Shown one piece after another: positions 61,442-64,000 of a stretch of DNA of 64,000 nt (its first letter is position 1; every line of letters begins with the position of its first letter). The translations under genes were made by a program, and so were the position numbers. Source of the DNA: Umezawaea endophytica (GTDB lineage: Bacteria; Actinomycetota; Actinomycetes; Mycobacteriales; Pseudonocardiaceae); NCBI RefSeq assembly GCF_025061645.1, contig NZ_JANYMP010000006.1, positions 124,001 to 188,000 of the forward strand, written 5' to 3'. The notes beneath the pieces are model-generated. The model made no database searches and was not told where the DNA came from. It saw only the letters and a program-made list of their open reading frames with translations.

Positions 61442-61482
61442 CCGTCCTCCTCGACGCGCTCCTCCTGCGTGGACCGAAGCAG

Positions 61483-61496
61483 TGAGAGCGCTCTCA
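61483..61496. promoter_or_regulatory. CebR-type operator of the cebE operon
   Basis: TGAGAGCGCTCTCA is a perfect 14-bp palindrome differing from the CebR consensus only in symmetric G-to-A/C-to-T changes. Same core AGCGCT as at 53814-53827. Confidence 0.75.
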
Positions 61497-61695
61497 CAGT
61501 CGACGTGACGGCCTCCGGTGTCAAGCCGGCGGACCGCTGTCGACATCGTTCCGTAACCTTCTGACCGCTCCGGGTGCGGCGTGCGACGAGCACGACGCTG
61601 TCCGTGATTTCAGCAGTACGAGGTGATGGCGGCAGCACCAGTACGGGTGAACACCGGGTGAACTGTGCTCCGAACGGCCCAGAGGGGCAAGAGCG

Positions 61696-61728
61696 GGGGT
61701 TGGCCCGGCCCTCGCCCGAGCCAACCCC
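61696..61728 (-). terminator. Hairpin downstream of the TetR gene
   Basis: GGGGTTGGC (61696-61704) / GCCAACCCC (61720-61728), 100 bp after the TetR stop. The rest of 61497-61827 holds no gene. Confidence 0.5.
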
Positions 61729-61827
61729 GCACCCAGGTAGAGAGCGCGAAGCGCCGAACGTGACGCGTGGGAACAAGAATTCTTCCCGTCCCGCACCGTG
61801 GACGCCCGACGGGTCCGAAACGGACGA

Positions 61828-62454
61828 TCAGGCCAGCGAGCGGACGTGCGCGAGCACGGCGTCCATGACCGCCTCCAGCGGGGCGACCTCGCGCAGGGTC
61901 TGGGCGAGCAGCGTGCCGCCCTCGACGGCCGCGAGGAGCGCCATCGACAGCGCTTCGGGATCCGCCTCCGGCCGCAGTTCCCCGCGGTCGCGCATCGCCG
62001 CCAGCCCGGCCCTGATCGGCTCCCGCCAGCGCAGGAACGCCGCCGCGATGTCCTCCCGCAGCGCGGGGCTGGAGTCGGCCAGCTCGGACGCGAGCGACCC
62101 GACGGGGCAGCCGCCGACGTACTGCCGCTCCATCCGCATGGCCACGATGTGGTCGCGCCAGGCGTGCAGGGCCTCGAAGCTGTCCAGCCGCTCCAGCAGG
62201 GGACGCTGGCCCTCGATCAGCGCCTGGGCCTGGTACTCGATGACGGCGCGCACGAGCGACTGCTTGTCGCCGAAGTAGTACCCGACCTGCGACGCGCTGA
62301 CCTTCGCCGCGCGCTTCACGTCGTCGATGCTCGTCGTGGCGGCACCGTGCTCGAACATCAGGTCGGCCGCGACCTTGAGCACCCTGGCCCTGGTCGCGCG
62401 CCCCTTCGCGGTGAGCGGCCGCTCCGCGACCGGCTTGCCCGCCTCCGCGTTCAT
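61828..62454 (-). CDS. TetR-family repressor
   Basis: 208 residues from ATG 62454. HTH TSIDDVKRAAKVSASQVGYY near residues 42-61, GDKQSLVRAVIEYQAQALI after it, and a helical ligand domain (QYVGGCPVGSLASELADSSP) of the TetR_C_33/YcdC-like type. Divergent from the SDR gene with shared palindromic boxes; most likely represses it and itself. Confidence 0.9.
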   Translation of the reverse strand: MNAEAGKPVAERPLTAKGRATRARVLKVAADLMFEHGAATTSIDDVKRAAKVSASQVGYYFGDKQSLVRAVIEYQAQALIEGQRPLLERLDSFEALHAWRDHIVAMRMERQYVGGCPVGSLASELADSSPALREDIAAAFLRWREPIRAGLAAMRDRGELRPEADPEALSMALLAAVEGGTLLAQTLREVAPLEAVMDAVLAHVRSLA

Positions 62455-62472
62455 GAGCCGATCCTACTCGAT

Positions 62473-62546
62473 TTTTGGTATTGACAACCCAATCTGCGCC
62501 ACCCACTATTGGGTCGCTCGTACCAATTGGGTCGGGCATACCAAAA
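62473..62546. promoter_or_regulatory. TetR operator region
   Basis: TTTTGGTAT (62473-62481) and ATACCAAAA (62538-62546) form a perfect 9-bp pair, and ACCCAAT (62487-62493), ATTGGGT (62508-62514) and ATTGGGT (62526-62532) lie between. A TTGACA -35-like box overlaps at 62481. Likely TetR-binding sites for divergent promoters. Confidence 0.6.
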
Positions 62547-62557
62547 GGAGACTGGCG

Positions 62558-63304
62558 ATGACCGCCGATCTGTCAGGCAGGACCGCACTGGTCACGGGCT
62601 CCACCAGCGGGATCGGCCGCGCCACCGCACGGCTCCTGGCCTCGCTCGGAGCCCACGTCATCGTCTCGGGCCGCAACGCCGAACGCGGCGGTGAGACCGT
62701 CGACGGCATCCGGGCGGCGGGTGGCAAGGCCGACTTCGTCGCCGCCGACCTGAACGACCTCGACTCGCTCGGCTCGCTGGCCGAACGGGCGACCGAGATC
62801 GGCGGCCAGGTCGACATCCTGGTGAACAACGCCGGGATCTACCCGTTCGGCGCCAGCAGCGACGCCACGGCGGCGGACTTCGACGCGGTCTACGACGCCA
62901 ACGTCAAGGCCCCGTTCTTCCTCACCAACGCCCTCGCCCCGGCCATGGCGGCCCGCGGCCACGGCGCGGTCGTCAACTTCTCCACCGCGCTCGCGACCAA
63001 GGGCACGGCGGGCGCGTCGCTCTACGCGTCGAGCAAGGCGGCGGTCGAGTCGCTGACCAAGGTGTGGTCCGCCGAGTACGGGCCCAGCGGCGTCCGCGTC
63101 AACGCCGTCAAGCCCGGCCCGATCGCCACCGAGGGCACCGCGCCCTACGGCGACGGCATGGACGCCTTCCACGCGGGCAGCCCGGCGGGCAGGCTCGGCC
63201 AGCCGGACGAGGTGGCCGCGACCGTGGCGTTCCTGGTGTCCGACGACGCCCGCTACATCCACGGCGCCGTGATCCCGGTGGACGGCGGCGTCGGGACGCT
63301 CTAA
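62558..63304 (+). CDS. Short-chain dehydrogenase/reductase
   Basis: 248 residues from ATG 62558 with AAGGAG eight bases upstream. Classical SDR: TGSTSGIGRATARLLA, NNAGIYPFG, catalytic Ser/Tyr/Lys in NFSTALA and YASSKAA, and VNAVKPGPIATEG. NAD(P)H-dependent oxidoreductase with an unknown, probably inducible substrate under the divergent TetR. Confidence 0.93.
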   Translation: MTADLSGRTALVTGSTSGIGRATARLLASLGAHVIVSGRNAERGGETVDGIRAAGGKADFVAADLNDLDSLGSLAERATEIGGQVDILVNNAGIYPFGASSDATAADFDAVYDANVKAPFFLTNALAPAMAARGHGAVVNFSTALATKGTAGASLYASSKAAVESLTKVWSAEYGPSGVRVNAVKPGPIATEGTAPYGDGMDAFHAGSPAGRLGQPDEVAATVAFLVSDDARYIHGAVIPVDGGVGTL

Positions 63305-63307
63305 ACA

Positions 63308-63345
63308 CGCCGATGCCCCGCACCGTGAGGCGCGGGGCATCGGCG
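63308..63345. terminator. 14-bp hairpin terminator after the SDR gene
   Basis: CGCCGATGCCCCGC (63308-63321) / 63332-63345, 10-nt loop, 3 bp after the stop. Confidence 0.75.
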
Positions 63346-63357
63346 TACCGGGGGGGC

Positions 63358-63393
63358 GACGGCCCGCCCTCCCCCGAAGAAGGACGGGCCGTC
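63358..63393 (-). terminator. Hairpin terminator after the ABC permease gene
   Basis: GACGGCCCG (63358-63366) / CGGGCCGTC (63385-63393), directly beyond the permease stop at 63397. Confidence 0.65.
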
Positions 63394-63396
63394 TGG

Positions 63397-64000
63397 TCAG
63401 GCCTCGGCCATCCCGGCGACGACCGAGGTGCGGCCTGCGCGCCTGGCGGGCATGGCGGCGGCGATCATCGCCGCGACCACGGCCGCGAGGAGCATGACGC
63501 CGATCTGTCCGAACGGGACGTCGAAGGTGATGGGGAAGCTGTCCGACGAGAGCGCCTTGACCAGGATCCAGCCGAACCCGACGCCGAGCACCAGGCCGAT
63601 CGCCGCGCCCATCACGGCCATCAGCACCGACTCGACCACGAGCATCAGCCGCAACTGGCCCTTGGTGAGGCCGAGAGCCCGCAGCAGCGCCGATTCCCTG
63701 GTGCGCTCCAGGACCGACAGCGTCAACGTGTTGGCGATGCCGAAGAGGGCGATGATCACGGCCAGGCCGATCAGGGCCCAGATGAAGCCGAGCACCTGGT
63801 CCACCTGGGTGTTGAGCTGGGCCTTCGTCTCGGCGGCGCTGTCGATGACGGCGATCGGCGAGGCGTCGGTGACCTTCTCGACGGCCGCGCGGCCCGCCTC
63901 GGTCGTGACGCCGTCCTTGAGCTTCACCATGATGCTGCGGAAGCCGGGCGTCTCCGGGTCGAACGCGGTGAGCGTGGCCATCGTGACCAGTCCGCTGCTG
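63397..64000 (-). CDS. FtsX-like ABC transporter permease, C-terminal part
   Basis: The frame is open through the window edge (SSGLVT before the Met at 63981), so the gene begins outside. The visible 200 residues include an extracytoplasmic end (AFDPETPGFRSIMVKLKDG) and three helices of the FtsX domain: VLGFIWALIGLAVIIALFGI, then ERTRESALLRALGLTKGQLR, LMLVVESVLMAVMGAAIGLV and GVMLLAAVVAAMIAAAMPARR. A MacB-like permease, usually partnered with an ATPase encoded nearby; probably exports lipids or peptides. Confidence 0.9.
   Translation of the reverse strand, partial: SSGLVTMATLTAFDPETPGFRSIMVKLKDGVTTEAGRAAVEKVTDASPIAVIDSAAETKAQLNTQVDQVLGFIWALIGLAVIIALFGIANTLTLSVLERTRESALLRALGLTKGQLRLMLVVESVLMAVMGAAIGLVLGVGFGWILVKALSSDSFPITFDVPFGQIGVMLLAAVVAAMIAAAMPARRAGRTSVVAGMAEA

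Overview
The window is very GC-rich (roughly 70% by eye). It carries an Lsr2 nucleoid protein, WhiB and XRE/DUF5753 regulators, a CsoR copper sensor, many GTG starts and GTGA stop/start overlaps, a tandem glycine riboswitch and a cellobiose (ceb-type) cluster. Together these indicate a filamentous actinomycete, most likely of the Pseudonocardiaceae (Saccharothrix/Lentzea/Actinosynnema type). That placement is inferred from gene content and composition, not from a marker gene.

Layout. 1-7.5 kb: a truncated gene, a membrane-anchored trypsin-fold protein that has lost all three catalytic residues, and a minus-strand set of a giant kinase/nSTAND/WD40 protein, an FHA-like protein and a small membrane protein. 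7959-22011: an integrated actinomycete integrative and conjugative element (AICE) of about 14 kb. It is bounded by a perfect 45-bp direct repeat, and the right copy is the 3' part of a tRNA gene with anticodon CAA. It holds a tyrosine integrase broken by a frameshift, Xis, a WhiB, Spd-like membrane proteins, an FtsK/TraSA-type DNA pump followed by an iteron cluster resembling a clt locus, a Pif-like Nudix protein, several regulators, and an AT-rich two-gene cargo (RecF/SMC-type ATPase plus a partner of unknown function) that looks like an uncharacterised defence cassette. No replication initiator is recognisable.

22-31 kb: csoR, lsr2, a fused PabA-PabB aminodeoxychorismate synthase, an aromatic amino acid ammonia-lyase of the MIO family, a metallophosphoesterase and a polyamine operon (type III decarboxylase, AdoMet decarboxylase, divergent aminopropyltransferase). 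31-42 kb: an S9 prolyl peptidase, an OmpR/histidine kinase pair, a CFA-type methyltransferase with a DUF1295 reductase, a COG4315 secreted protein, and gcvT-glyA under a tandem glycine riboswitch. 43-50.5 kb: fatty-acid beta-oxidation genes (AMACR/CoA-transferase family, acyl-CoA dehydrogenase, thiolase, a FadB with an apparent internal deletion), a large nested inverted repeat and an AraC-type regulator, in a stretch with marked G+T bias on the plus strand.

53.8-61.5 kb: a LacI/CebR-like regulator with a CebR-type palindrome, and a cebE-cebF-cebG-bglC sugar uptake operon whose last gene has been cut off by insertion of a lone tnpB element (an RNA-guided nuclease family ancestral to Cas12). 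The window ends with a TetR/SDR divergent pair and the 3' part of an FtsX-like ABC permease. The most promising unknown is the AT-rich ATPase cassette in the AICE; the tnpB insertion, the clt-like iterons, the dead protease and the nested inverted repeat are the next best leads.
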